NCBI RefSeq assembly: GCF_012926615.1
Contig: NZ_JABBNU010000013.1
Span: forward strand, 82,021-146,020
Reading direction: 5' to 3'
Length of the DNA stretch: 64,000 bases
Origin: Marinigracilibium pacificum
Lineage (GTDB): Bacteria > Bacteroidota > Bacteroidia > Cytophagales > Cyclobacteriaceae
Under the pieces are notes generated by a model. It ran no database searches, was not told the DNA's origin, and worked only from the letters and a program-made list of their open reading frames with translations. Both the position numbers and the translations under genes were made by a program. This document shows positions 1-8,363 of the stretch, one piece after another (positions within the stretch are counted from its first letter, which is position 1; every line of letters begins with the position of its first letter).

Positions 1-1178
1 CTGATAATGAGGTTTTAACGCGATATAATAATATTGAAGAGTGGGTTGATCAGACGATTAATTATTGGGGTGATAAACCAGGCTTGAAGGAGTTTTGGAA
101 AGAAATGTACAGGGTAAGTCAGTTAGTCTGGAAGATCAGTGGTCAACAAACACATTTTCCACCATCAAAAACGAAAGATCTGTTAAAACTGATAGGGAAT
201 TTTCAACCTGGTCAACTACGATTGATTCCGGAAGTTTTTAAAAATGTCCAAAGTGAAATTGATAAATACAATTTGAATGATCTAAAATATTTCAAAACAT
301 TTATTGACGAGCAACTTTTGATATCTGCACAAAATCATGCTTCTGAGGTAAACAAGCCTTTTGGTGCAGCAGCTTTATGTTATACAAATTATACAAACTA
401 TTATTCCGATGGAGGTCTGATGGGGTTAATACAACCCATTTTGGATTATCTGGAAGGAAAAGGGTGTGAATTAATTTTTCGAAACCCTGTAGAGAAAATA
501 ACCAAGTCGAATGGGGGGTATTTTATTAGTTCAAAAAACGGAATCTATCAATCAAAATATCTGATTTCCGGAATACCTGTGAACAATACTGAAAAAATCA
601 TTGATTTTAATCTTAACGCTTCAAATAAGTCAAAAATTCTTTCTTCAGAAAAGCTCTACAGCGCATTTCAAATGGGTATCGGGTTTAAGGGGAAATTAAA
701 TTCTTCAGCAATACATCATCAAATAATATTAGAAGAACCAATTGCTGAGTTAGATGCTGATTCATTTTTTTTATCAGTTAATCATCCGGAAGATTTGACC
801 AGAGCACCAGAAGGACATAGTGTAGCTAATATTAGCATGCATATCAGAAACCCTGAGAAAACCAGATTTGATAAGGATAAGGTGGTTAAAAGAGTTTTAA
901 AAGAGTTGCAAATTAGAAACCTTATTGATGAAGCATCCGTTGATTACCTTCATAGTTCAACCCAGTTTAGTTGGGAAAAGTGGACGGGCAGGGCATTCGG
1001 CTTTGTGGGAGGTTATCCTCAGTATTTTTCTATAAAACCCTGGCAGATGATTGATTCGAGAATAGACGGGGATAAAGCATACCAATGTGGAGATTCCACA
1101 TATCCGGGGCAGGGTATCCCGGGTGTAGCACTAAGTGGTATAATTGCATTTGAGAAATTAAGATCTGACTGGCTTTGA
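1..1178 (+). CDS. Phytoene-dehydrogenase-like FAD/NAD(P) oxidoreductase, 5' end missing
   Basis: The reading frame is open from base 3 to the stop at 1176-1178 and has no start inside the window, so the N-terminal Rossmann FAD-binding part lies off the left edge; about 391 residues are visible. The C-terminus carries CGDSTYPGQGIPGVALSG, the conserved FAD-contact segment of the phytoene desaturase / carotenoid isomerase / retinol saturase superfamily. The middle part fits the substrate domain of that family. A TTG at 84 could be mistaken for a start but is internal. The substrate cannot be told from the sequence; a carotenoid or other polyprenoid is the family expectation. No operon partner is visible on its 5' side, and cysH follows after a 122-bp gap that has its own -7 box. 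Confidence 0.8.
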   Translation, partial: DNEVLTRYNNIEEWVDQTINYWGDKPGLKEFWKEMYRVSQLVWKISGQQTHFPPSKTKDLLKLIGNFQPGQLRLIPEVFKNVQSEIDKYNLNDLKYFKTFIDEQLLISAQNHASEVNKPFGAAALCYTNYTNYYSDGGLMGLIQPILDYLEGKGCELIFRNPVEKITKSNGGYFISSKNGIYQSKYLISGIPVNNTEKIIDFNLNASNKSKILSSEKLYSAFQMGIGFKGKLNSSAIHHQIILEEPIAELDADSFFLSVNHPEDLTRAPEGHSVANISMHIRNPEKTRFDKDKVVKRVLKELQIRNLIDEASVDYLHSSTQFSWEKWTGRAFGFVGGYPQYFSIKPWQMIDSRIDGDKAYQCGDSTYPGQGIPGVALSGIIAFEKLRSDWL

Positions 1179-1265
1179 AATAATCTCGTTTCACTATTTG
1201 GCCTAATTAATTGGTGATATTTTTGATAAAATGATCATAAAGTGATTCATTATTTTTCAAAATTG

Positions 1266-1295
1266 TATATTTGTAAACCAAACTTTAATAGGAGG
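1266..1295 (+). promoter_or_regulatory. -7 box and strong Shine-Dalgarno of cysH
   Basis: TATATTTG at 1266-1273 matches the Bacteroidota -7 consensus TAnnTTTG; no convincing -33 TTG lies 19-21 bases upstream. AGGAGG at 1290-1295 sits five bases before a TTG start codon at 1301. A full Shine-Dalgarno is unusual in this phylum, and here it is what identifies the TTG as the start. Confidence 0.5.
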
Positions 1296-1300
1296 AAATT

Positions 1301-1957
1301 TTGACTTTCGAAGAATTTAGTTCCAAAATAGATCTATACAAGCATCAAAACAAGAAGATATTTACCTCTTCTAGTTTTCAAACTCACAGTTTAGTGATGC
1401 TTCACATGATCAGTCGAATTGATAATACTATTCCTGTATTTTTCATTAATACTGGTTATCACTTTCCGGAGACATTAAGTTTCAGGGACCAAATAGCAAA
1501 TGAATTTGGTTTGAATGTAATAGATATCAAGTCGACAACTCCCAAAATAATGCAAAAAGATGCTAATGGACGGTTGTTGTTTACCAGTGATCCTGATCAT
1601 TGCTGCTATTTGAACAAGGTACAGCCTATGGAGCCACTTCTATTGGAGTATGATGTTTGGATAAACGGTGTAAGAGGAGATCAATCTGCAGTAAGAAAGG
1701 CGATGACGGTAGAGCAGCCGGCACCTTCAGGGGCAATTCGATTTCATCCTATGCTTGATTGGTCAATGCGGGATATTTTTGCATATATCAAAGAACATGA
1801 CCTTCCAAGGCATCCATTAGATGCAAAAGGCTACAGTAGTATCGGATGCGAACCATGTACCAGAAAACCAGATCCTGAAATGCACGAAAGAGAATCGAGA
1901 TGGTTCGGCATGAAAAAAGTTGAGTGTGGACTACATACTGAGCTCGTTAAAAAATAA
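1301..1957 (+). CDS. cysH: Assimilatory adenylyl-sulfate (APS) reductase, [4Fe-4S] type
   Basis: This 218-residue cytoplasmic enzyme should reduce APS (or PAPS) to sulfite with thioredoxin in assimilatory sulfate reduction. The Cys-Cys pair at 101-102 and the GCEPC motif at 183-186 are the four cluster ligands that mark the Fe-S class rather than the cluster-free E. coli PAPS reductase. The C-terminal ECGLH (Cys209) is the catalytic redox cysteine. Length is typical of the class. The start is a TTG preceded by AGGAGG five bases upstream; no in-frame ATG fits better. The epimerase gene follows after 23 bp and is probably co-transcribed, but no other sulfur-assimilation gene is adjacent. Confidence 0.9.
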   Translation: MTFEEFSSKIDLYKHQNKKIFTSSSFQTHSLVMLHMISRIDNTIPVFFINTGYHFPETLSFRDQIANEFGLNVIDIKSTTPKIMQKDANGRLLFTSDPDHCCYLNKVQPMEPLLLEYDVWINGVRGDQSAVRKAMTVEQPAPSGAIRFHPMLDWSMRDIFAYIKEHDLPRHPLDAKGYSSIGCEPCTRKPDPEMHERESRWFGMKKVECGLHTELVKK

Positions 1958-1980
1958 ATCTATAATTACCATACTATACC

Positions 1981-2901
1981 ATGCGAATACTAATAACAGG
2001 TGGTGCAGGCTATATTGGGTCGGCACTGACTTCTTCATTAATGGAAAGAAATGATGTTGATGAAGTAATAATTTACGATAATTTATCTAAGCAGAATTAT
2101 AATTTTTTTCTAGGCCATACTTATGCAAACAAGGAAAAACTGAAATTTATTCAGGGTGATTTACTTGACTCAAGAAGCTTGAAGAAAGCTCTTGTTGGGG
2201 TTGATATTGTTTATCACCTTGCAGCAAAAGTAACTACCCCATTTGCTAATTCTGATCCGCATATTTTTGAGCAAGTCAATCACTGGGGTACCGCAGAACT
2301 TGTTTATGCTTTAGAAGAAAGTAGTGTTAAAAAGCTGATTTATGCTGGTAGTACTTCCGTATATGGCTCTTCTAAAAAGGAAGTTACAGAAAAGACAATT
2401 CCTAATCCACGAACCTTTTATGGGATTTCTAAAATGAGAGGAGAGGAGCACGTCCAAAGACTGGTTGATAAAATGGATACCTATATTCTGAGATGTGGAA
2501 ACGTATATGGATATAACAAGTCAATGAGATTTGATGCAGTAATAAACAGATTTATGTTTGAAGCCAATTGCAATGGTAGAATTACTATTCATGGTAATGG
2601 AAAACAGGGTAGGGCATTTATTCATGTTGATCTACTTACTAAAGTATTGGAAGAAATTGCTGTGAATGATGTTGAAAAAGGGACTTATAATGTAGTAGAC
2701 AGGAATTTGTCTGTTTTGGACTTGGTTGATGTAGTTAAGGAAATATATCCTGATCTTGAGTATTTATTTATCAACCAGCATTTGACGTTAAGGGAATTGA
2801 GGGTGTCCTCTGAGTCTTCGCTTAGAAACCATATTGATTATACAAATAACAGATCTTTGAGGGAAGAACTGATAGATTTTAAAGATCGGTTTTCATTTTA
2901 A
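1981..2901 (+). CDS. NAD-dependent epimerase/dehydratase (extended SDR)
   Basis: This 306-residue protein opens with the dinucleotide-binding motif GGAGYIGSAL (GxxGxxG) at residues 7-16. It has the SDR catalytic YxxxK as YGISK near residue 147, preceded by the usual Ser/Thr stretch (AGSTSVYGS). These features place it among the extended short-chain dehydrogenases that act on nucleotide sugars (UDP-glucose 4-epimerase / dTDP-glucose dehydratase relatives); the exact sugar cannot be assigned. It lies 23 bp after cysH on the same strand. Its stop codon overlaps that of the convergent potassium-channel gene by four bases. Confidence 0.8.
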   Translation: MRILITGGAGYIGSALTSSLMERNDVDEVIIYDNLSKQNYNFFLGHTYANKEKLKFIQGDLLDSRSLKKALVGVDIVYHLAAKVTTPFANSDPHIFEQVNHWGTAELVYALEESSVKKLIYAGSTSVYGSSKKEVTEKTIPNPRTFYGISKMRGEEHVQRLVDKMDTYILRCGNVYGYNKSMRFDAVINRFMFEANCNGRITIHGNGKQGRAFIHVDLLTKVLEEIAVNDVEKGTYNVVDRNLSVLDLVDVVKEIYPDLEYLFINQHLTLRELRVSSESSLRNHIDYTNNRSLREELIDFKDRFSF

Positions 2902-3821
2902 TTAACATGTGTATATTGACTGATTTTGTTTAAATCAAATATTGTATGACCATGTTTATCAGTATAGTAAGTGGGTACAAATCTACAACCAAACTCTACT
3001 TCATCAGAAGTGTAAGAGAATCGTTGGTGAACATGCTCACTATAGGTGTCATCAAAAGCTTTGAAATGTATAAGTATTTCAAATTCAAAGTTTTCCTTAT
3101 TTGAAATATCATACCCATATAAGGGACTATCCTGATCTATTTCATGCACGATGGTCCAGTTAAGTGGGAAAAATAAAATGTATTTTCTCTCGAGTTTTAA
3201 GTTATAAAAATTGAAAACAGGTCCATTGGGGCCTGTTTCTTTTTTTTGCATTATCACTTCAATTTGAGCCTCCATTAAAGCATTATTTTTGAGATTGCCA
3301 ATTCTAAATTGAAGCATTCGTTTGTTATCCTTATCAACAATTAAAGCATTTTTACTGAATAGAATTTTAGCCTTTGGACGCGAAAACCGACTATACAGAA
3401 GACCTGTGGCAATAGCAAACATCATGAACCCCAAAAACGCTTCAAAACTTGCAATGATATTCGTTGTCAACCCAACTGGATGCAGGGCTCCATATCCAAC
3501 GGTTGTAAAGGTTTGAAAACTAAAGAAATAAGCAATTAATAAAGGATTGGTAGTGGTTAGCGTATCAGTACCTCCAATATGGTCAACGCCAATATATAAG
3601 TAAATTAAGGCAAAGATTAAGTTAATAAAGGAGTAACCTAGAATTAGCATAAGAAAGAAAACTGACCATTTTAAATTGATCAACCATTCAAAAGTGCTAA
3701 TAAGTATATAAGTTCTGCCCAGACGCTTTACATTGAAACTACCATCTTTATTAATGGTTCTACCTGCTCGAAATTGAGGGTTAGTTCCTGTTCCCGGATC
3801 TCTGCGTTTGTTTAAAGCCAT
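2898..3821 (-). CDS. KirBac-type inward-rectifier potassium channel
   Basis: This 307-residue inner-membrane protein has an outer helix at about residues 52-78, a pore helix, the selectivity filter TVGYG at 107-111, and an inner helix at about 120-145. A C-terminal cytoplasmic beta-sandwich of about 150 residues follows. This order (TM, P-loop, TM, immunoglobulin-like domain) is that of prokaryotic Kir channels, and the length agrees. An N-terminal amphipathic 'slide helix' region precedes TM1. It is convergent with the epimerase gene. A perfect promoter lies only about 17 bases before its ATG. Confidence 0.9.
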   Translation of the reverse strand: MALNKRRDPGTGTNPQFRAGRTINKDGSFNVKRLGRTYILISTFEWLINLKWSVFFLMLILGYSFINLIFALIYLYIGVDHIGGTDTLTTTNPLLIAYFFSFQTFTTVGYGALHPVGLTTNIIASFEAFLGFMMFAIATGLLYSRFSRPKAKILFSKNALIVDKDNKRMLQFRIGNLKNNALMEAQIEVIMQKKETGPNGPVFNFYNLKLERKYILFFPLNWTIVHEIDQDSPLYGYDISNKENFEFEILIHFKAFDDTYSEHVHQRFSYTSDEVEFGCRFVPTYYTDKHGHTIFDLNKISQYTHVN

Positions 3822-3837
3822 AAAATTTTGTGTTAAT

Positions 3838-3868
3838 CAAATTTATTCTGAATAACTCTCAATAGCAA
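3838..3868 (-). promoter_or_regulatory. Bacteroidota promoter of the Kir channel gene
   Basis: Read on the minus strand, TTG (3868-3866), a 20-base spacer and TAAATTTG (3845-3838) match the TTG-N19/20-TAnnTTTG consensus exactly. Transcription would begin around 3830, giving a leader of roughly ten bases. Confidence 0.65.
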
Positions 3869-4380
3869 GGTAAAAGCTGGAGTAAGTCAAGAGGTAAACT
3901 AACTCTAAAAAAAATTTTGTTTAATTATGACTATACATTTAATAGATTATTTGTCATAAATATCATATTCATAAAGAATATTCAAATCAATTTTCTATTG
4001 TTAACCAAATAGTCAGATTTTTTGACTGATTGTTTATGATTTAATAGATTATTTAGGCTTAAGATTGTTAGGGAGATCATTTTTTGAAGGGTTGAAAAAT
4101 GCCGAATCTTGGGTATTGACTTAAATATTACTGTTTACTACCTTTATGCATCACCTCATAAGAGCGTCAACTAGTGCCTAATCTAGAAATTTGAATTGTT
4201 GTAAAAAAGATAATCAATATAGATAATTAATGATTAATCTTTTGAATAATGAAATTATCAACTTCAATATAACGCAGTTGGTTTAACTGCCTGTATTTCA
4301 CCTCTCTAAATCCTTTTATAACCGGTTGAATATTCAATTTGGCAGGCAATTGAAGTATGTAGACCTAAAAACTACTTATC
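3869..4380. other. Non-coding AT-rich gap upstream of the protease gene
   Basis: No coding signal is seen on either strand. It contains a 16-bp exact direct repeat, ATTTAATAGATTATTT, at 3936-3951 and 4039-4054. It also contains a near-consensus promoter: TTG at 4116-4118, a 20-base spacer, TACCTTTA at 4139-4146. That promoter would leave a leader of more than 200 bases before the protease gene, room for a regulatory leader, but no structure is recognised. Confidence 0.5.
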
Positions 4381-5433
4381 ATGGCTAAATTTAATGGAGA
4401 GTCTTTGAAAATGATGACTGAGGTACAATCTGAGGTTGAATCAGATTTATTAAACATGGAAAATGTTGTTGGTGTAGCCTTAGGAAACAAAATCAAAAAT
4501 GGAATTGAAAAAGAAAGTGACCAGGTAATGACAGTCTTTGTTGACCAGAAGCTACCGGAAGACTCACTTACTTCAAGTCAGGTTATTCAAAAAGAATATA
4601 ATGGCGTAAAAACGGATGTTGTGGAGATCGGGGAGGTTTTCGCAGGTTTTATTGATCCAAATACTGGTGTTGAGGTATCTGTGGATGTGGATAATCATGT
4701 TGGACAACAGGAGGATATTCTTGAGGATGTTATTCAGGCTGGAGCAGCTTCAAACTTAAAAAATAGAATCAGACCAGCCAAGGGAGGCTATAGTTGTGGT
4801 CATTATAAAGTTACAGCCGGGACAATTGCAACTTGTTGTTATGACCTTACTCCTTTTCCTGGAATACCATCTAAATATTATTTGTTAAGTAATAACCACG
4901 TTATTGCTAACTCAAACAATTGTCGAATCGGAGATCCAATTCTTCAGCCGGGAAGAGTTGATGGTGGTACTTATCCAAGGGATGTGATTGCCAGATTGAG
5001 CAGATATATTCCAATTAAATTTATCACTTCCACAAGTCAGCCATATAATTATGTTGATGCTGCTATTGGAGAAGGTAATTTTCAGGATCTCGATAGAGAA
5101 ATCTATTGGCAGGGATGTGTTAAAAAGCTATATGATGCACCAAAAATAGGTGAGATTGTTCAAAAAACAGGTCGTACCACAGGGTTTACTACCGGAAAAA
5201 TCACTAATATAAATGCAACAGTAAATGTTAACTACGGTAGTGGTCGAGTAGCAAAATTCTGTAAACAAATAGTAACAAGTAGAATGAGTGCTCCCGGAGA
5301 TTCTGGTAGTTTAATTATGGATCGTGAAGAAAATGCTGTAGGTCTGCTATTTGCCGGCTCTAGCACCAGAACGATAGTGAATAATATCTTATTTGTTCAG
5401 TCATTACTGAAAATTAGATTAAGCGAAAAATAG
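4381..5433 (+). CDS. Nal1-like trypsin-fold serine protease
   Basis: This 350-residue protein has a complete chymotrypsin-type triad: His173 in SNNHV, Asp226 in YVDAAIG and Ser308 in APGDSGSL. The first 100 residues form a separate domain (VVGVALGNKI..., then VMTVFVDQKLP, then TDVVEIGEVFAG) of the kind preceding the protease domain in Nal1-family trypsin-like proteins. No signal peptide is visible, so a cytoplasmic or non-classically exported enzyme is likely. Six or more cysteines suggest metal binding or disulfides. The next gene encodes a short protein that resembles the N-terminal domain on its own. The substrate is unknown. Confidence 0.75.
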   Translation: MAKFNGESLKMMTEVQSEVESDLLNMENVVGVALGNKIKNGIEKESDQVMTVFVDQKLPEDSLTSSQVIQKEYNGVKTDVVEIGEVFAGFIDPNTGVEVSVDVDNHVGQQEDILEDVIQAGAASNLKNRIRPAKGGYSCGHYKVTAGTIATCCYDLTPFPGIPSKYYLLSNNHVIANSNNCRIGDPILQPGRVDGGTYPRDVIARLSRYIPIKFITSTSQPYNYVDAAIGEGNFQDLDREIYWQGCVKKLYDAPKIGEIVQKTGRTTGFTTGKITNINATVNVNYGSGRVAKFCKQIVTSRMSAPGDSGSLIMDREENAVGLLFAGSSTRTIVNNILFVQSLLKIRLSEK

Positions 5434-5451
5434 TCTGTTTATAATTGTATG

Positions 5452-5486
5452 GGTCAGAATACTTCTTCAGTATTCTGACCTGTTTT
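5452..5486 (+). terminator. Rho-independent terminator or attenuator after the protease gene
   Basis: A perfect 11-bp stem, GGTCAGAATAC (5452-5462) with GTATTCTGACC (5470-5480), encloses a 7-base loop and is followed by TGTTTT. The short U-tract suggests partial termination. This would let the downstream small gene be expressed at a different level from the protease. Confidence 0.7.
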
Positions 5487-5502
5487 AAATGATAAAAATA
5501 TT

Positions 5503-5724
5503 ATGGCAAATGATATAGAAAAAGCTCTGGCCAAAGCATCAAGCTGGGTAGATAACATTGATGGTGTTGAAGGAGTAGCACAAGGACTAAAAAATGGAAA
5601 AGATTGTATTACAGTCTTCATTTCTAACGACGAAGTGCAAAGTAAGCTACCTAAAGAACTTGACGGATATGCAATTGTAGTTGAAAATACCGGTCAGTTT
5701 ATGGCTGAAGATGGAATAGAATAA
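5503..5724 (+). CDS. Small protein resembling the N-terminal domain of the adjacent protease
   Basis: This 73-residue acidic protein has no signal peptide or cysteine cluster. Its core (DGVEGVAQGLKNG, then ITVFIS, then KLP, then GQFMAEDG) lines up with residues 25-100 of the protease immediately upstream (VVGVALGNKI, MTVFVDQKLP, GEVFAGF) in the same order. It therefore looks like a free-standing paralogue of that domain. By analogy with propeptide-like inhibitors it could regulate the protease, but that is inference. It lies 69 bp downstream, separated by a strong hairpin. Confidence 0.6.
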   Translation: MANDIEKALAKASSWVDNIDGVEGVAQGLKNGKDCITVFISNDEVQSKLPKELDGYAIVVENTGQFMAEDGIE

Positions 5725-5797
5725 TACCATTAAAATAGTGCCGTAAATTTGATTCAATATTCTATTGGCAGACCTCAATTTTGAAGTGATTATTCAG

Positions 5798-6298
5798 CTA
5801 TTGTTCCTCTAAACCTACAAATTCAAGTGATTCAGGAATAATCGAGCAATACTTATTATATTTTTCTCTTTCCGAATAAGGGTATCTTAGTACTATAAAA
5901 ACAGCTTCGAATTGATGTTCATCATTAGGTCTGTTTATTTGCTTGGCATAATAAATTGTTGAGTCTGGGTATAAACCGGAGATTACATACCAGTTTTCTT
6001 TGAATACTTTATAGGTGATTTTCCCACCGTCATTTTCAAAGTAGTTTTTTCTTGATTTATAGGCTTCTTCATATCCGTTAAAATTTGTAGTTCGATAGAT
6101 ACCAAGAGTAAAAGATGAATCAGAGTTATAAAAATTTCTTCCATCTCCAGACTGTGAAGGAGGACCCATACTCATGAAAGAAGGGTAGTAACAGATATAT
6201 TTATTAGACTTATTATGATATTTCTTAAGCGAAGAATCCTGAAAGGAGAAAATACCAATAGTAAGAATTGTTAGAATTATTATAGGTAAGTATCTCAT
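5798..6298 (-). CDS. Exported protein of unknown function
   Basis: This 166-residue protein begins with a hydrophobic segment (residues 3-20) that fits a signal peptide or N-terminal anchor. The rest has alternating hydrophobic strands and pairs such as YYPSFM, SFTLGIY, WYVISG and VLRYPYS. It resembles the mixed alpha/beta fold of PsbP-like periplasmic proteins, but I do not recognise the family with confidence. It lies 59 bp downstream of the TonB_C gene on the same strand and may be co-transcribed with it. No function is assigned. Confidence 0.5.
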   Translation of the reverse strand: MRYLPIIILTILTIGIFSFQDSSLKKYHNKSNKYICYYPSFMSMGPPSQSGDGRNFYNSDSSFTLGIYRTTNFNGYEEAYKSRKNYFENDGGKITYKVFKENWYVISGLYPDSTIYYAKQINRPNDEHQFEAVFIVLRYPYSEREKYNKYCSIIPESLEFVGLEEQ

Positions 6299-6357
6299 TA
6301 ACCAATAGATATTGTTTTTTGAATATTGTAACCTGAAAATTAAATATTGATTAGGCT

Positions 6358-7341
6358 TTAATTCAAGGTGAAAACTAATGGAATTGTTATTTCTACTTTA
6401 GTTGGTTTATCATCCTTTTGTCCCGGAATCCAATAGGGAGAACTTTGAAGTACTCTAATTGCTTCTTCGTCACATCCTGCCCCAATACCTCTCAAAACTC
6501 TATGATTGATCGCCTTACCATTGGTATCTATTACAAAGGCTACATATACTCTACCTTGTATTCCCATTCTTCTTGCTGCCGGGGGGTAGACCATGTTTTG
6601 TGAAATGTATTGGTAAAAGGTATCTATTCCTCCTTGTGGGTATGGGCTTAAAATTTCATCCTCGAGTTCACGAATCTTATTTTCTATTTTGAAATAAAAA
6701 TTCTGGCTGTATTTTTTTTCGTTTTGGAAAGCAGGAGACCAGTTGTCTAAGGATAGAACCATTTCTTTGATGAGTTTTTCATCTTCATTTTTAGGTTCCC
6801 TGTCATTAACCAGCAAGTTTTCGATATTCCCTTCTGTATCGATAGAAAAAGTGATAAGGTAGCTAAATTCCTCTCCTAGCTTATTAAAATAGCTTTTCTC
6901 TTTTAATTTATTGTTGATATCAATGTAAAATTGATTGATGTCACTTTTATACATTGCAGAGTTTTGAAATACAGATATTTCATTCCATATATCCTTTGGA
7001 TCAATGCTATTTGTAGTTTTATCAATTAGGTTAAAATCTAAACTTCCGAGGTTATAAGATTTCTTTTTGAGTTTGATTTGATCAGGGGCATTTTTCTCAT
7101 AGCTTACAATATTGTTACCATATTGGATATGTGATATGGTGATGATATCATAAGAATCCATTCTGAAAGTTGCAAATCCTGATTCATCACTTATTTTAGG
7201 TTTATTACCATTATTAAATAGAAAAATGGCATCGGCAATTGGCGCATTAGTTTCTGCGTCTATTAATTGAACCTTTTGTTTTTTTGATTGAGAAAAACCG
7301 GTAAAAGTAAGTACAGTTAAAAGTAAAAGAAGAGTTCTCAT
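6358..7341 (-). CDS. Exported TonB C-terminal-domain protein with a carboxypeptidase-like domain
   Basis: This 327-residue protein starts with a signal peptide (MRTLLLLLTVLTFTGFSQS). Residues about 24-80 (QLIDAETNAPIADAIFLF..., ISDESGFATF) form a carboxypeptidase-D regulatory-like beta-sandwich. The last 90 residues are a TonB C-terminal domain (GRVYVAFVIDTNGKAINHRV, GIGAGCDEEAIRVL). There is no long proline-rich spacer and no N-terminal anchor of a true energy transducer. The protein is probably one of the many Bacteroidota periplasmic TonB_C proteins of unclear partner. It is divergent from the lipoprotein gene at 7676. Confidence 0.7.
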   Translation of the reverse strand: MRTLLLLLTVLTFTGFSQSKKQKVQLIDAETNAPIADAIFLFNNGNKPKISDESGFATFRMDSYDIITISHIQYGNNIVSYEKNAPDQIKLKKKSYNLGSLDFNLIDKTTNSIDPKDIWNEISVFQNSAMYKSDINQFYIDINNKLKEKSYFNKLGEEFSYLITFSIDTEGNIENLLVNDREPKNEDEKLIKEMVLSLDNWSPAFQNEKKYSQNFYFKIENKIRELEDEILSPYPQGGIDTFYQYISQNMVYPPAARRMGIQGRVYVAFVIDTNGKAINHRVLRGIGAGCDEEAIRVLQSSPYWIPGQKDDKPTKVEITIPLVFTLN

Positions 7342-7675
7342 GTTTTTAGATTGGTAGATTATTCCTGATTAAACAGTGTTAAGTATTTTGGTGATAGAAA
7401 AATATGGTTGAAACTTTAAAACTAGTGTATCTGGAGAAATTGAACAAATTTAGATAGTAAAAGTCCGGTTTGTTATTAATCGTATTATTCAATGGTAAAG
7501 ACTGATCTGGTTTTTTTATTGCTAGTCATGTTTCAGGTGATTTTTTAATTATAATACACCGACTAAGATTTCATTTTGATTAAATATAACTTTCTGTATT
7601 TTTGGCACTTATTAATTGAGGTGCATATTTTTAATACCTCATTTGAATATTTTAATTTTTTAAAAATTTTACACT
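7342..7675. other. Divergent intergenic region
   Basis: This 334-bp stretch separates the TonB_C gene (minus) from the lipoprotein gene (plus). No ORF is credible. It holds the lipoprotein promoter at 7576-7604 and, on the minus strand, a -7 box TAAATTTG (7452-7445) without a matching -33 element. Confidence 0.5.
7576..7604 (+). promoter_or_regulatory. Promoter of the left lipoprotein gene
   Basis: TTG at 7576-7578, an 18-base spacer and TATTTTTG at 7597-7604 match the Bacteroidota consensus. Transcription would start near 7611, leaving a leader of about 65 bases before the ATG at 7676. Confidence 0.6.
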
Positions 7676-8098
7676 ATGTTAAAGAAAAGCTATTTTTTAA
7701 TTTTTGCATGTCTGTTTGTATTTGGTCTTGCCTCATGTGGTAATGAAGAGGTTGTAAATTCACCTTTGATAGGTACAAAATGGATTGAATCAAAAATGGT
7801 TTCCGAAAATTGTGATGATCCAGAATTAAACGAGATTGATGATACAGGATGTTCTGATGGATTCTGTCAAAATCTAACTTTTACTCAGAGTACAATAATT
7901 CATGAATTTGTGGAGAATGGTCAAGCTACTGTAGATGACGGTCCGGGGTTACCATATGAAAGTGATGGAACTTATATTTATGCTGATGGAGAGAAATTCA
8001 AATACAAGATAGAAGGGGATAAATTAACAATTTATTTTGATAGTAAATCAGAGGGAGATGCTTGTGATGAATATGTAGTTTTTGTTGCTGAGAATTAA
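7676..8098 (+). CDS. Small lipoprotein, left copy of a flanking paralogous pair
   Basis: This 140-residue protein has a lipoprotein signal ending LASC at Cys21, after which it should be lipid-anchored. The mature part is acidic with a lipocalin-like opening (SPLIGTKWIESK) and four further cysteines (ENCDD, GCSDGFC, DACDEY). These could form two disulfides. The protein at 33043-33453 is a clear paralogue with the same order of motifs, and both genes are followed by the same hairpin terminator. The two copies bracket the toxin island. Function is unknown; a surface or periplasmic binding role is possible. Confidence 0.7.
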   Translation: MLKKSYFLIFACLFVFGLASCGNEEVVNSPLIGTKWIESKMVSENCDDPELNEIDDTGCSDGFCQNLTFTQSTIIHEFVENGQATVDDGPGLPYESDGTYIYADGEKFKYKIEGDKLTIYFDSKSEGDACDEYVVFVAEN

Positions 8099-8133
8099 TA
8101 TTCATTCAAAATATTTTAATTTAAGATAATTAG

Positions 8134-8170
8134 AAAAGGTTTGAGATTACTTCTCAAACCTTTTTTATTG
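8134..8170 (+). terminator. Terminator of the left lipoprotein gene
   Basis: AAAAGGTTTGAGA (8134-8146) pairs perfectly with TCTCAAACCTTTT (8152-8164) around a 5-base loop, with the U-tract following. The core GGTTTGAGA/TCTCAAACC is identical to the terminator of the paralogue at 33476-33511. Confidence 0.85.
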
Positions 8171-8283
8171 TATTTTTTTTTGCGAAAAATAGGAATGGAG
8201 GTAGTTAATATATGAAGTTGAAATTGCACTTTGTATTATTCCGATAAAGTGCAGTGTTACAAATAATTACAGTTGTATTTTTT

Positions 8284-8313
8284 TTGATTAATTATTTAAT
8301 ATTTCTAGATTTG
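8284..8313 (+). promoter_or_regulatory. Perfect Bacteroidota promoter of the toxin operon
   Basis: TTG at 8284-8286, a 19-base spacer and TAGATTTG at 8306-8313 fit TTG-N19-TAnnTTTG exactly. The start would be near 8320, about 44 bases before the ATG of the SprB-repeat gene. No comparable promoter was seen in the short junctions from there to 29183, which is consistent with one long transcript. Confidence 0.7.
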
Positions 8314-8363
8314 TGAATCTTTTGAGCAATCAATTTTTTTAACTAGGATATCAACATATTAAA

